64,000 nt of DNA from Thiorhodovibrio winogradskyi (lineage in GTDB: Bacteria > Pseudomonadota > Gammaproteobacteria > Chromatiales > Chromatiaceae): the NCBI RefSeq assembly GCF_036208045.1, contig NZ_CP121472.1, positions 1,189,531 through 1,253,530 on the forward strand, given 5' to 3'. This document shows, in pieces, positions 1-8,194 of the stretch; positions within the stretch are counted from its first letter, which is position 1, and each line of letters begins with the position of its first letter. A model generated the notes under the pieces. The model saw nothing but the letters and a program-made list of their open reading frames with translations. It searched no databases and was not told where the DNA came from. Position numbers and translations under genes: made by a program.

Positions 1-191
1 TGGGAGTGGATGCCTTTTTAAGCGGTGAGATTTCTGAGTCGACCACGCACCAGGCGCGCGAGTCCGGGGTGGATTATTTCGCCATCGGTCATCATGCCTC
101 CGAGCGTGCGGGGATTCGGGCGCTTGGCGAGCATTTGAGCCAGCGCTTTGCAATAGGGCATCGTTTCATTGATATTGACAACCCTGCTTGA
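1..191 (+). CDS. Nif3-like dinuclear metal-centre protein, C-terminal end (partial)
   Basis: Only the last 62 or so codons are present; the gene begins before the window and the reading frame starts at base 3. The visible end contains SGEISE, then [10 protein letters not shown] and a closing [10 protein letters not shown], which match the C-terminus of the Nif3/YbgI (DUF34) family. These are hexameric proteins with a two-metal site; the histidine pair in GHHASER and the preceding glutamate are typical metal-site residues. The family is often called GTP cyclohydrolase I type 2-like, but the biochemical role is not settled. It lies upstream of petABC on the same strand with a 566-base gap, so it probably has its own transcript. 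Confidence 0.85.
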   Translation, partial: GVDAFLSGEISESTTHQARESGVDYFAIGHHASERAGIRALGEHLSQRFAIGHRFIDIDNPA

Positions 192-757
192 TCGATACCT
201 CTGGTGTGGGATTCCTGGGGCCTGGCTTCATTGAAACCAGTCGATCCGGTTAATCAGTGTCCCGGGATCCTGATATGGGATGCGCGGTGGTAAATCCGAT
301 CAAACTCCAGGGGTATTTGCGGAATGTCGTGGCCGGGTCTTGGCTCAGCAGCATTTAATGCCGGGGTGATCGGACCTCGCGGAGCCACCGGGATTGCTCC
401 GGTACCTGAGCAGCTGGCCCAGTTTCAGTCTGATCGTAGCCCGGCTCCAAACCGGTTCCAGTCCGGTTCCAGCCAGGATCCCGCTTGGACTCAGGCTGGG
501 CCCCGGGTTGGCTGCAGTCGGTTTGGCCGCGGCATGCGTTGGGTCTGGCGTCAGAGACCGCACAAACGCGGGTTAAGCCCCGTATCTGCGTCAAAATCTT
601 GCCAGCGGCTTGACCGCCATGGCAATGATCGGCCAGAATGCGCGATCTTTTGTGAAGTGCTTCGCGATATTCTTATTTTCCTTTTTCTTTCGATACTGTG
701 CGAACGCCTCCGGTCCGAGGCGTCGTCCGGACGAGCCTACGGGGGTCTTTTGATCAA
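192..757. other. Intergenic region upstream of petABC
   Basis: No convincing gene is visible in these 566 bases; open frames on both strands have no recognisable protein content. The stretch should hold the petABC promoter. An AT-rich, T-rich patch at about 661-697 is the most promoter-like part, but I cannot assign -35 and -10 boxes with confidence. A 10-base direct repeat (CCGGTTCCAG) lies at 452-461 and 463-472 in an otherwise GC-rich segment. Confidence 0.5.
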
Positions 758-1351
758 ATGAGCGCACAAGGCGTTAATAAGACGCGGCGGCGGGTCCTCG
801 TCGCCGCCACGAGCGTCGTCGGTGCCGTTGGCGCTGGCTTCGTCGCTGTACCCTTTATCGCGTCGATGAATCCAAGCGCCAAGGCGCGTGCGGCTGGCGC
901 GCCTGTCAAGGCAGACATCAGCAAACTCGAGCCCGGCGCGTTGCTGCGGGTCAAGTTCCGCGGCCAGCCGATCTGGGTGGTGAATCGCACGCCCGAGATG
1001 CTGGAGAATCTGCCCACGCTTGACGCGAAACTGGTCGATCCGCAATCGACCGTGCCGCAACAGCCTGAGTATTGCCAGAATCCAACTCGGTCGATCAAGC
1101 CGAATTATTTTGTCGCCATTGGCATCTGTACTCACCTCGGCTGTTCACCGACCTACCGGCCGGAGCTGGCACCCGATGATCTGGGTGCGGAATGGAAAGG
1201 CGGCTGGTTCTGTCCCTGCCACGGGTCAAAGTTTGACCTTGCCGGTCGCGTTTACAAGGGCGTACCGGCTCCGACCAACCTGGTCATCCCAAAACATACC
1301 TATCTGACTGATACCACCATCCTGGTGGGTGAGGATGGAGGACAGGCTTAA
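758..1351 (+). CDS. petA: Ubiquinol-cytochrome c reductase, Rieske iron-sulfur subunit
   Basis: This is the 2Fe-2S subunit of the cytochrome bc1 complex. It takes the first electron from quinol at the Qo site and passes it to cytochrome c1. The 197-residue product starts with a twin-arginine type N-terminus (TRRRVL followed by a hydrophobic stretch that stays as a membrane anchor). The two cluster-binding boxes are plain: CTHLGC at residues 124-129 and CPCHGS at 152-157. ATG 758 is chosen because the Tat motif then lies near the N-terminus and a G-rich stretch sits about 13 bases upstream. Its stop codon overlaps the petB start by one base, so petABC is one operon. Confidence 0.97.
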   Translation: MSAQGVNKTRRRVLVAATSVVGAVGAGFVAVPFIASMNPSAKARAAGAPVKADISKLEPGALLRVKFRGQPIWVVNRTPEMLENLPTLDAKLVDPQSTVPQQPEYCQNPTRSIKPNYFVAIGICTHLGCSPTYRPELAPDDLGAEWKGGWFCPCHGSKFDLAGRVYKGVPAPTNLVIPKHTYLTDTTILVGEDGGQA

Positions 1352-2592
1352 TGAGTGCTGAACACGCGCAACCCAGCGGTCTTCTTGGGTGGTTCGACAA
1401 GCGCTTCCCAATTCTGAGCGTCTGGAACGACCACATGGCGCGCTACTACGCGCCAAAAAACCTAAACTTCTGGTCTTTTTTCGGTGTGTTGGCCATCACG
1501 GTGCTCGTGCTGCAGATCGTCACCGGTATCTGGCTGGCAATGAACTACAAGCCCTCGGCTGAAGATGCCTTCGCCTCGGTTGAGTACATCATGCGCGATG
1601 TCGACTGGGGCTGGCTGATCCGCTACCTGCACTCCACGGGTGCATCGGCCTTTTTCATCGTCATCTACCTGCACATGTTCCGCGGGCTGATGTGGGGTTC
1701 CTACCGTAAACCGCGAGAATTGCTGTGGATTATCGGTGTGGTGATTTACCTGGCGATGATGGCGACGGCTTTCTTTGGCTACCTGCTGCCATGGGGACAG
1801 ATGTCCTACTGGGGCGCGCAGGTCATCGTCAACCTATTCGCCGCCGTGCCAGAAGTGGGCGAGGAACTCTCCACCTGGGTGCGTGGTGACTATGTTATCT
1901 CGGATGCGACCCTGAATCGCTTCTTTGCCTTCCATTTTCTGATTCCTTTCCTGCTGGCGGCCCTGGTGTTCATCCACATCGTCGCGCTGCACCATGTTGG
2001 GTCCAACAACCCGGATGGGATCGAAATCAAGGAAAAGAAAGACGAAAATGGCATTCCGCTCGACGGCATTCCTTTCCATCCGTATTACACGGTCAAGGAT
2101 CTGGTTGGTGTGGTGGTCTTTTTGGCGCTCTTCTCCATGGTGGTCTTTTTCGCGCCGGACTTTGGTGGTCTCTTCCTCGAGGCGCCCAACTTCCAGCCCG
2201 CGGACCCCTTCAAAACGCCCGAGCACATTGCTCCGGTCTGGTACTTCACGCCCTTCTACGCCATGCTGCGCGCGGTGCCGCCCATCGGGGGTTCGCAGTT
2301 CCCTGGCGTGCTGGTGATGTTTGGCGCCATCGCGATCCTCTTCCTGCTGCCCTGGCTGGATCGCAGCCCGGTGAAGTCCATGCGCTATAAAGGCCCGATT
2401 TCCAGGTTCATGCTGGGTGCCTTCGTGGTCTCCTTTGTGGTGCTGGCCTACCTCGGGCTCAAGCCATCGAGTGACCTCTACACGCTACTGGCGCAGATAT
2501 TCACCGTGGTTTACTTCTCGTTTTTCATTCTGATGCCAATCTACAGCAAGCTCGATAAGGTTAAGCCGGTGCCGGAGAGGGTAACCTCATGA
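1351..2592 (+). CDS. petB: Cytochrome b subunit of the bc1 complex
   Basis: This is the membrane core of the bc1 complex, carrying two b hemes and both quinone sites. The 413-residue length is normal for an unsplit bacterial cytochrome b. The heme ligands are visible as two pairs spaced 14 apart: His94/His108 and His195/His209. The Qo-site signature reads PVWY at residues 295-298 instead of the common PEWY, a variant discussed in findings. Hydrophobic helices span the whole protein. It overlaps petA by one base and petC by four bases (ATGA), indicating coupled translation. Confidence 0.98.
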   Translation: MSAEHAQPSGLLGWFDKRFPILSVWNDHMARYYAPKNLNFWSFFGVLAITVLVLQIVTGIWLAMNYKPSAEDAFASVEYIMRDVDWGWLIRYLHSTGASAFFIVIYLHMFRGLMWGSYRKPRELLWIIGVVIYLAMMATAFFGYLLPWGQMSYWGAQVIVNLFAAVPEVGEELSTWVRGDYVISDATLNRFFAFHFLIPFLLAALVFIHIVALHHVGSNNPDGIEIKEKKDENGIPLDGIPFHPYYTVKDLVGVVVFLALFSMVVFFAPDFGGLFLEAPNFQPADPFKTPEHIAPVWYFTPFYAMLRAVPPIGGSQFPGVLVMFGAIAILFLLPWLDRSPVKSMRYKGPISRFMLGAFVVSFVVLAYLGLKPSSDLYTLLAQIFTVVYFSFFILMPIYSKLDKVKPVPERVTS

Positions 2593-3335
2593 GAAAGAGT
2601 CTATTTGCAATTTTGCTGATCGCCACGCCTCTGCTGGCCCCTGCCTTGGTCATGGCCTCTGGTGGGCATGGGCCAGAGCTGGAGCACTCGGGCATTGATC
2701 TGAAAGACAAGGCTTCGCTGCAGCGCGGCGCCAAGTATTACGTGAATTATTGCCAGGGCTGTCATTCACTCCAGTACTCCCGGTATAACCGGGTCGCGGC
2801 GGATATCGGCATCACCGAGGCGCAACTCGAGAAGTTCCTCATCTTCGGTGACGCCAAATCCGGCGAACTGATGACCAACGCGCTGCGTCCCGAGGACGGA
2901 GAAAAATGGTTCGGAACGGCCATTCCCGATCTCACGCTGGCAACCCGTTGGCGCGAGCCGGACTGGGTCTATACCTACCTCAAGTCCTTCTATGTTGATG
3001 ACTCCCGCCCTTATGGAGTCAACAACCTTGTGTTCCCCGATGTCGGCATGCCGCATGTGCTGGCCGGGCTGCAGGGGGTGCAGGAAGCAGTCTACAAGGG
3101 CGGCGGTCACGAGGACGACGGCCATATCGCCGGGCTGAAGCTAGTTGAGCCAGGCACGCTAACGCCAGAGGAATACGACAACATGGCGCGGGATATCACC
3201 AATTTCCTGACCTATGTCGGTGAACCGATGAAGCTCGAGCGCAGGCGGCTTGGCATTTACGTCCTCTTGTTTTTGGGTTTGATGTTCTTCTTGACCTACA
3301 ACCTGAAAAAAGAGTACTGGAAAGACATTCATTAG
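2589..3335 (+). CDS. petC: Cytochrome c1 subunit of the bc1 complex
   Basis: Cytochrome c1 is the periplasmic heme subunit that receives electrons from the Rieske protein and reduces a soluble cytochrome c. The 248-residue product has an N-terminal signal peptide ending near VMASGG, a single CxxCH heme site (CQGCH, residues 55-59), a likely axial Met154 within GMPHV, and a C-terminal membrane anchor followed by a lysine-rich tail. It is the last gene of petABC and starts inside the end of petB. Heme attachment would need the Ccm system, which is encoded later in this window (50841-58376). Confidence 0.97.
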   Translation: MRKSLFAILLIATPLLAPALVMASGGHGPELEHSGIDLKDKASLQRGAKYYVNYCQGCHSLQYSRYNRVAADIGITEAQLEKFLIFGDAKSGELMTNALRPEDGEKWFGTAIPDLTLATRWREPDWVYTYLKSFYVDDSRPYGVNNLVFPDVGMPHVLAGLQGVQEAVYKGGGHEDDGHIAGLKLVEPGTLTPEEYDNMARDITNFLTYVGEPMKLERRRLGIYVLLFLGLMFFLTYNLKKEYWKDIH

Positions 3336-3640
3336 AGGCGGTGCGATCCTTGGGTGATCCCCATTCGGTCAATCCCTGGCGCAGGGTGGGTCTATAACCA
3401 TATGGGCTCACTCTGCCCGCCCCGAAGTGACCCCAATTTAGCCGGATCCATCAGGCGCGGGTAATCCCTCTGTTCTTTAGTCCGTCAACCTGCTCTTTTT
3501 CTGTGCTCCCCGGGGCTGGCATTCTGCCAAACCGGGTTGGCGTACTCCGGAAAGACCTGCTGATGTGTTGGTCTCTCCGCCACTTCTCCGCCGCAGTGTT
3601 CCCGCTAGGCGGTGCGCGGCCTCGATGAGGAAAGCTCGCC
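3336..3640. other. Intergenic region between petC and sspA
   Basis: About 305 bases without a credible gene. The only element I can support is the Shine-Dalgarno-like GAGGAAA at about 3627-3633 in front of the GTG start of sspA. I see no clear T-run terminator after petC and no RNA gene. Confidence 0.4.
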
Positions 3641-4270
3641 GTGGTCTCACCTCGACGTTCAGTAATGACTCTGTTTTCAGATCCCACCTGCCCCTATTGC
3701 CATCGGGTCCGCATGGTTCTGGCCGAAAAAAGAATGACGGTCGATATCCTTGATGTCGATGCATCCGACCTCCCGGAAGAGGTTCTCGATGCCAATCCTT
3801 ATGCCTCAGTGCCAACCTTGGTAGACCGCGATCTGCGGCTGTACGAGTCGCGGATCATCATGGAGTACCTTGACGAGCGTTTTCCGCACCCTCCGCTCAT
3901 GCCAATCGATCCGGTTGCTCGGGCCAATACTCGGATCTACATGTATCGGGTTGATCGCGACTGGTCCGTTTTGATGGCGCGCATCATGAAGGGTACTGCG
4001 GCTGAAGCCGCTGACGCGCGTAAACAGTTGCGCAATAGCCTTGTAACAACCTCGCCGGTGTTTGGTGCTCATGCGTTTTTTATGAGCCCGGAATTCTCTC
4101 TGGTGGACTGCTGTGTCGCGCCTCTCTTGTGGCGGCTGCCTGTGCTGGGTGTCGAACTTCCCCAGGCCGCGAATGCGGCCAAGGAATACGCGCGTCGCTT
4201 GTTTGACTGGCCCTCGTTCCAGGAAAGCCTGACTCAGGTTGAGCGTGATATGGTGGCGGATGCGCGTTGA
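3641..4270 (+). CDS. sspA: Stringent starvation protein A (SspA)
   Basis: SspA is a glutathione-transferase-fold protein that binds RNA polymerase and alters transcription during starvation and acid stress in E. coli. The 209-residue product carries the family stretches VRMVLAEK, SVPTLVDR, ESRIIMEYLDERFPHPPLMP and FSLVDCCVAPLLWRLP. A thioredoxin-like CPYC motif stands at residues 17-20, where E. coli SspA has no cysteine pair, so a redox role cannot be excluded. The GTG at 3641 is chosen because GAGGAAA lies at a good distance and the extra leader (RRSVMTLFS) aligns with the E. coli N-terminus; ATG 3665 is the alternative. It precedes sspB as in other gammaproteobacteria. Confidence 0.95.
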   Translation: MVSPRRSVMTLFSDPTCPYCHRVRMVLAEKRMTVDILDVDASDLPEEVLDANPYASVPTLVDRDLRLYESRIIMEYLDERFPHPPLMPIDPVARANTRIYMYRVDRDWSVLMARIMKGTAAEAADARKQLRNSLVTTSPVFGAHAFFMSPEFSLVDCCVAPLLWRLPVLGVELPQAANAAKEYARRLFDWPSFQESLTQVERDMVADAR

Positions 4271-4440
4271 CAGTTCTGTGCGTTTCCGTTAAATGACAAT
4301 TTTTGGGAAATTGATCCCCACGTCGCCCGTTGGTCGGGCCAATCTACCTTGGCTGTATGCTTGGTTTGGGCCCCGCGCGTTAGAACAACAGGGTTCAAAT
4401 CCGGTTGTGTCGGCCCAGGCAGACACGGGAGGACTACAAC

Positions 4441-4866
4441 ATGCTATCTAACCGACCTTACCTGATACGGGCGCTGTTTGAGTGGATACTGGATAACGGC
4501 ATGACGCCGCATTTGCTGGTGGATGCGATGCATCCAGGTGCCGATGTGCCGCGTAAGTTTGTTGAAGAGGGACGTATTGTTCTCAATATTGCCCCAACAG
4601 CGGTTAAAGATCTGCTGATTTCCAACGAGATGATCACCTTCTCAGCCCGGTTTGGAGGAGTTCCTTCGGCAGTCGCTTTGCCGCCAAGCGCCGTGCTCGG
4701 TATCTACGCGCGCGAAAATGGTCATGGCATGATCTTCCCGCAAGAAGATGAGCTTGAAAGCCGCGCATCGGGAGATCAAGAAGGGGCCAGTGTTGGTGGA
4801 CAAGGAGGGAGAGACACCAAAGACGAGAAAAAATCCAAGCGCCCGGCTCTTCGCGTGGTGAAATAG
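4441..4866 (+). CDS. sspB: ClpXP protease specificity-enhancing factor SspB
   Basis: SspB is an adaptor that recognises ssrA-tagged proteins and hands them to ClpXP. The 141-residue product has the substrate-binding fold at residues 1-105 (PYLIRALFEWILDNGMTPH, later FSARFGG), a low-complexity linker rich in G, E and D, and a C-terminal ClpX-binding tail RPALRVVK, which is the same as the E. coli tail. ATG 4441 has a strong GGGAGGA site upstream. It follows sspA with a 170-base gap, so it may have its own promoter or be read through from sspA. Confidence 0.95.
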   Translation: MLSNRPYLIRALFEWILDNGMTPHLLVDAMHPGADVPRKFVEEGRIVLNIAPTAVKDLLISNEMITFSARFGGVPSAVALPPSAVLGIYARENGHGMIFPQEDELESRASGDQEGASVGGQGGRDTKDEKKSKRPALRVVK

Positions 4867-4924
4867 ACAGGCCCACACAGGGCGATGCGGTCCTGCTCAA
4901 GTTCGGAAAAAATCGACCCCGACT

Positions 4925-5000
4925 CTGCCCAAATAGCCCTGCCCAAATACGGTTCTGCCCAAATAACGTCAAAATAGCACCCAGACATCACCCAGACATC
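4925..5000. repeat. Cluster of short direct repeats downstream of sspB
   Basis: CTGCCCAAATA occurs three times (4925-4935, 4939-4949, 4955-4965), and directly after it the 11-base unit ACCCAGACATC occurs twice in tandem (4979-4989, 4990-5000). The cluster fills the gap between the convergent sspB and lipoprotein genes. No hairpin or T-run is obvious, so a terminator role is not supported. Confidence 0.8.
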
Positions 5001-5041
5001 ATCGAGAATCGCTCTCGCCAATGTGTCTTGGTATCCAATGC

Positions 5042-5458
5042 CTATTGGGTTTGGAATGCTGGCATGCCAGAAGCTAACCACCAGTTTGAAGTGTCTTCAT
5101 CATAGCGCCAATGCTGGCGGTCGGCGAGAGTCTTGAGTTGCTGGCGATCTGTTAACACATATTCGATACGAACAAGTTGTTCGGCCTTGTTATCTTCGAG
5201 GATCACCGGTGCACGCACCACCTCATAACCAGTGACGCGAATATTCTCAAGCAGTTTGGATGGCTCTTCAGGACGCTTTTCTGGTGCGATAAATTGCAGT
5301 GCTGCATCATGGTAGCCCCAACGGATGGCTTGGCGGTAGCCACTGGTCGCGCTCTCAAGCAGCCGATGTTTTCGCTCCTCCTTGACTTGCATGCATCCAT
5401 GCAGGGATGACAGTATCGCGAGACAAAGTACCAGGATCAAAGGGCGATGAGGGCGCAT
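5042..5458 (-). CDS. Small lipoprotein of unknown function
   Basis: I do not recognise the family. The 138-residue product starts with a charged head and a hydrophobic stretch ending in the lipobox LHGC, so it should be exported and lipidated at the cysteine near residue 22. The mature part is hydrophilic, with a central EKRPEEPSKLLENIRVTGYEVV segment split by short beta-like stretches and a C-terminal YDEDTSNWWLASGMP. This resembles small periplasmic NTF2-like or immunoglobulin-like lipoproteins, which I cannot separate by eye. It is convergent with sspB and divergent from the TraB-family gene. Confidence 0.75.
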   Translation of the reverse strand: MRPHRPLILVLCLAILSSLHGCMQVKEERKHRLLESATSGYRQAIRWGYHDAALQFIAPEKRPEEPSKLLENIRVTGYEVVRAPVILEDNKAEQLVRIEYVLTDRQQLKTLADRQHWRYDEDTSNWWLASGMPAFQTQ

Positions 5459-5596
5459 GATGTTGCGAATTTTCCGCGAGGTTGGATTGGCAAGGATTCA
5501 GCGGGCGAGTTTTGGCTTCTTTGTGTCAACCCGGGTTATTTTAACTCGGTTGCTTTGCCGTGAATCAACCGCTTTATTCTCCGGGTGGGCGCGTTG

Positions 5597-5623
5597 CGAT
5601 GTGCATGACTCTGAAGCACATCG
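5597..5623. promoter_or_regulatory. 8-bp inverted repeat between divergent genes
   Basis: CGATGTGC (5597-5604) and GCACATCG (5616-5623) form a perfect inverted repeat around an 11-base spacer. It sits in the 291-base divergent region between the lipoprotein gene and the TraB-family gene, so it could be an operator. No regulator is encoded next to it, and a chance hairpin is possible. Confidence 0.3.
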
Positions 5624-5749
5624 ATTCTCGGGATTGGCAAAAGGCTTTCAGTCTAGCTATGGAACCCAACCCGCTGGCGTTCGTCAAGATCTCTTTTGTC
5701 AACTAGCGGGGATTTGCCGCGGGGCGCTGTTGCGCGCTGGGAGTTTGAA

Positions 5750-6976
5750 ATGACGCTGGCGCGAGATTCAAGGGCTGCTGCCGGCGCTGGTGAAGAGCCT
5801 ATGGAGACGCTGTCTGTTGGTGATGCGAGTGTGACTCTCCTCGGCACTGCCCATGTCTCGCGTGCCAGCGTTGAAAAAGTCAGGGAGCTTCTACGGGAGC
5901 CCGGTGCTTATGAGGCTGTGGCCGTGGAGCTCTGCCAGAGTCGGTATCAGGCACTGATTGACCCGGATGCCCTCGCGGAGCTTGATCTTTTTGCTGTCAT
6001 TCGCCAAAAGCGAGCGCACATGGTTGCCGCGAACCTTGCCCTTTCCGCCTACCAGCAGCGCTTGGCGGACCAAATTGGTGTCGAACCAGGCGCTGAACAG
6101 CGGGAAGCGATCATGCTGGCGCGGCGCCTTGGGTTGCCTGTGCTGCTCATTGACCGAGAAATTGGTGTGACGCTCAGGCGAGCAGCCCGCAACATGGGCT
6201 TTTTCAAGCGGCTCAACTTGTTTGTCGGACTCGTTGCGGGTTTGCTCTCGCGTGATCAAGTCACCGAAGAGGACATTGAGGCGCTGAAGCAGGGAGATGT
6301 GCTCGAAACCGCATTCAGCGAGTTTGCCGAGAACCGTCAGGATTTGTTTGCGCCCCTGATCAGCGAACGGGACCAATTCATGGCCGCCCGGCTGCGCGAG
6401 GAAATCAGCCAACACCGGTATCCGCGGGTGCTTGCGGTCATAGGCGCGGGACATAGCAAGGGGGTGGCGCGCGAGCTTCGACAGCAGTCGCGTCCCGCGG
6501 ATGAGCTCATCACCGAGCTGCAGTCGGTGCCACCTCCCGGCAAGCTTTGGCGCGCATTCCCCTGGCTGGTGGTTGTGATCATTGTTGGGCTTTTTGCTTA
6601 CGGTTTCACACAGGGTCCCGATGTTGGCTGGAATGTGATTGGTGACTGGGTGCTCATCAATGGCGGACTATCCGCGTTCGGGGCCGCGCTGGCGGGTGCG
6701 CATCCGCTGACGGTCCTAGGCGCCTTTTGTGCCGCGCCCCTGACGTCGCTCAATCCCACCATTGGTGCTGGCATGGTGGCCGCTGGGATCGAGCTTGCGC
6801 TGCGCCGCCCGCGGGTTGGTGACTTCCATCGTCTGCGCGATGAGATCGCACGCTGGACGGGCTGGTGGCGTAACCGTGTGGCGCGTATTTTGTTGGTTTT
6901 TCTTTTCAGTACAATAGGTTCAGCCCTAGGTACCTATATCGCCGGTTTCCATTTGGTGGCACAGTTGTTTGGCTAG
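5750..6976 (+). CDS. TraB/PrgY-family membrane protein
   Basis: Members of the TraB/PrgY family share a GTAHVS motif, a conserved glutamate region and a GAGH motif. PrgY and TraB of enterococci block pheromone signalling; the function of proteobacterial members is not established. Here GTAHVSRAS is near residue 32, VAVELCQSRYQ follows, and VIGAGHSKGV is near residue 230. After residue about 265 there are several hydrophobic segments (FPWLVVVIIVGLFAYGF and later ones), so the C-terminus is an integral membrane domain. ATG 5750 is preferred because CTGGGAG lies six bases upstream; the product is 408 residues. It appears monocistronic. Confidence 0.85.
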   Translation: MTLARDSRAAAGAGEEPMETLSVGDASVTLLGTAHVSRASVEKVRELLREPGAYEAVAVELCQSRYQALIDPDALAELDLFAVIRQKRAHMVAANLALSAYQQRLADQIGVEPGAEQREAIMLARRLGLPVLLIDREIGVTLRRAARNMGFFKRLNLFVGLVAGLLSRDQVTEEDIEALKQGDVLETAFSEFAENRQDLFAPLISERDQFMAARLREEISQHRYPRVLAVIGAGHSKGVARELRQQSRPADELITELQSVPPPGKLWRAFPWLVVVIIVGLFAYGFTQGPDVGWNVIGDWVLINGGLSAFGAALAGAHPLTVLGAFCAAPLTSLNPTIGAGMVAAGIELALRRPRVGDFHRLRDEIARWTGWWRNRVARILLVFLFSTIGSALGTYIAGFHLVAQLFG

Positions 6977-7147
6977 CCTTCTGCTTCGCTAATGACCAAT
7001 ATCCCGCAAACAAATGACGATAAGGATTGAGATGGTGGGTGCCAAATATGTTGTCGGAGGTCAGGCGCGCCCTGCGCAAGATGACCCTAAACAGCCGTGT
7101 CATTCGCGGGGATGGTGTCTCGCCGTCACCATGGGGATCGACTGACC

Positions 7148-8101
7148 ATGTCTGTATCATCGGACCCACTGGATTATGCGGCTATCGCGCAGGAGGTCTT
7201 CCTCATAGAGGCAGAGGCCGTTGCTGGGCTCGCGGCCCATGTCGATGGGAGCTTCAGTGCCGCCGTGTCAGCCATTCTGGCAAGCACCGGTCGCACCATT
7301 GTTTGTGGCATGGGCAAGTCTGGCATTATTGGCAAGAAGGTTTCCGCGACCCTGGCCAGCACCGGTACCCCGTCATTTTTCATGCACCCGGCCGAGGCGT
7401 ACCACGGTGACCTTGGGATGGTCGACGGCAATGATATTTTCATTGCGCTCTCGCATTCGGGAGAGACCGAGGAGTTGCTGCGTCTGCTGCCTTTTCTGCG
7501 GGACAATGGCAATTGCACCATTGCGCTGACAGGTAATACTCGTTCCACGCTTGCGCGTCAGGTTGATCATCATCTCTGGGTGCATGTGGCGCGAGAAGCT
7601 TGCCCCTTGCAGCTTGCGCCAACCGCCTCCACCACGGCGGCTTTAGCCATGGGTGACGCCCTAGCGGTCTCCCTGATGCGGGCGCGCGATTTTCAGACCC
7701 ATCACTTCGCGCGCTTTCACCCCGGCGGAAACCTGGGACGGCGCATGCTTGCCTTGGTGCGCGATGAAATGCGCACCGATGACCTGCCCTTTATCAAACC
7801 GGACGCTATGGCCGCGGAGGTAGTGGCAACCATGAGCGGCGGTCGGCTGGGCCTTGCCATTGTCAGTCAGGATGGCGTCACTCCCTTGGGCGTGATTACC
7901 GACGGAGATCTGCGGCGCGCGCTCGAGACCAATCAGGAGCGTTTTTTTCAATCTCGAGCCGATGACATGATGACACCCAATCCCATGCTCATTGGCCCCG
8001 ATAGCCGCATGAGCGCTGCAGTGGAGATCATGGCCGAACGGCGGATTACATCTCTGATTGTAGTGGATGATTCGGGCATTCTCGGCGTGGTTCAGAAATA
8101 A
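7148..8101 (+). CDS. kdsD: Arabinose-5-phosphate isomerase (KdsD/KpsF), C-terminus shortened
   Basis: KdsD converts ribulose 5-phosphate to arabinose 5-phosphate, the first step of Kdo synthesis for lipopolysaccharide. The 317-residue product has an N-terminal SIS domain (GMGKSGIIGKKVSATLASTG, then SHSGETEELL and PTASTTAALAMGDAL) and two CBS domains from about residue 200. The family normally ends GVVHMHDLLRAGVV; here it stops at GVVQK, so about nine residues are missing. Neither other frame restores the ending. A 9-bp tandem repeat begins 18 bases after the stop. The core catalytic region looks intact, so activity is plausible. Confidence 0.93.
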   Translation: MSVSSDPLDYAAIAQEVFLIEAEAVAGLAAHVDGSFSAAVSAILASTGRTIVCGMGKSGIIGKKVSATLASTGTPSFFMHPAEAYHGDLGMVDGNDIFIALSHSGETEELLRLLPFLRDNGNCTIALTGNTRSTLARQVDHHLWVHVAREACPLQLAPTASTTAALAMGDALAVSLMRARDFQTHHFARFHPGGNLGRRMLALVRDEMRTDDLPFIKPDAMAAEVVATMSGGRLGLAIVSQDGVTPLGVITDGDLRRALETNQERFFQSRADDMMTPNPMLIGPDSRMSAAVEIMAERRITSLIVVDDSGILGVVQK

Positions 8102-8118
8102 CCCGGTTTTAGGTGTCT

Positions 8119-8168
8119 ACTGGTCTCACTGGTCTCACTGGTCTCACTGGGATCACTGGGCTCACTGG
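8119..8168. repeat. 9-bp tandem repeat after kdsD
   Basis: The unit ACTGGTCTC is repeated three times exactly (8119-8145), followed by two variants (ACTGGGATC, ACTGGGCTC) and a partial sixth copy ending in a G-run. It fills the 93-base gap between the converging kdsD and protease genes and starts just after the shortened kdsD end. GGTCTC in the repeat can pair with GAGACC at about 8174-8179. Confidence 0.95.
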
Positions 8169-8194
8169 GGGGGGAGAGACCATCGACGCCTGTG

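Noticed and set aside
324-761. Open frame of 145 codons upstream of petA
   Set aside because: No domain, no ribosome binding site, composition like GC-rich noncoding DNA, and it overlaps the petA start.
4390-4420. tRNA-like T-loop sequence GGTTCAAATCC before sspB
   Set aside because: The flanking bases do not pair as a T-stem and no anticodon arm or acceptor stem can be built.
8119-8168. Possible CRISPR array or short-repeat protein in the 9-bp repeats
   Set aside because: Units are 9 bp with no spacers and the flanking frames are not gene-like; it is a simple tandem repeat.
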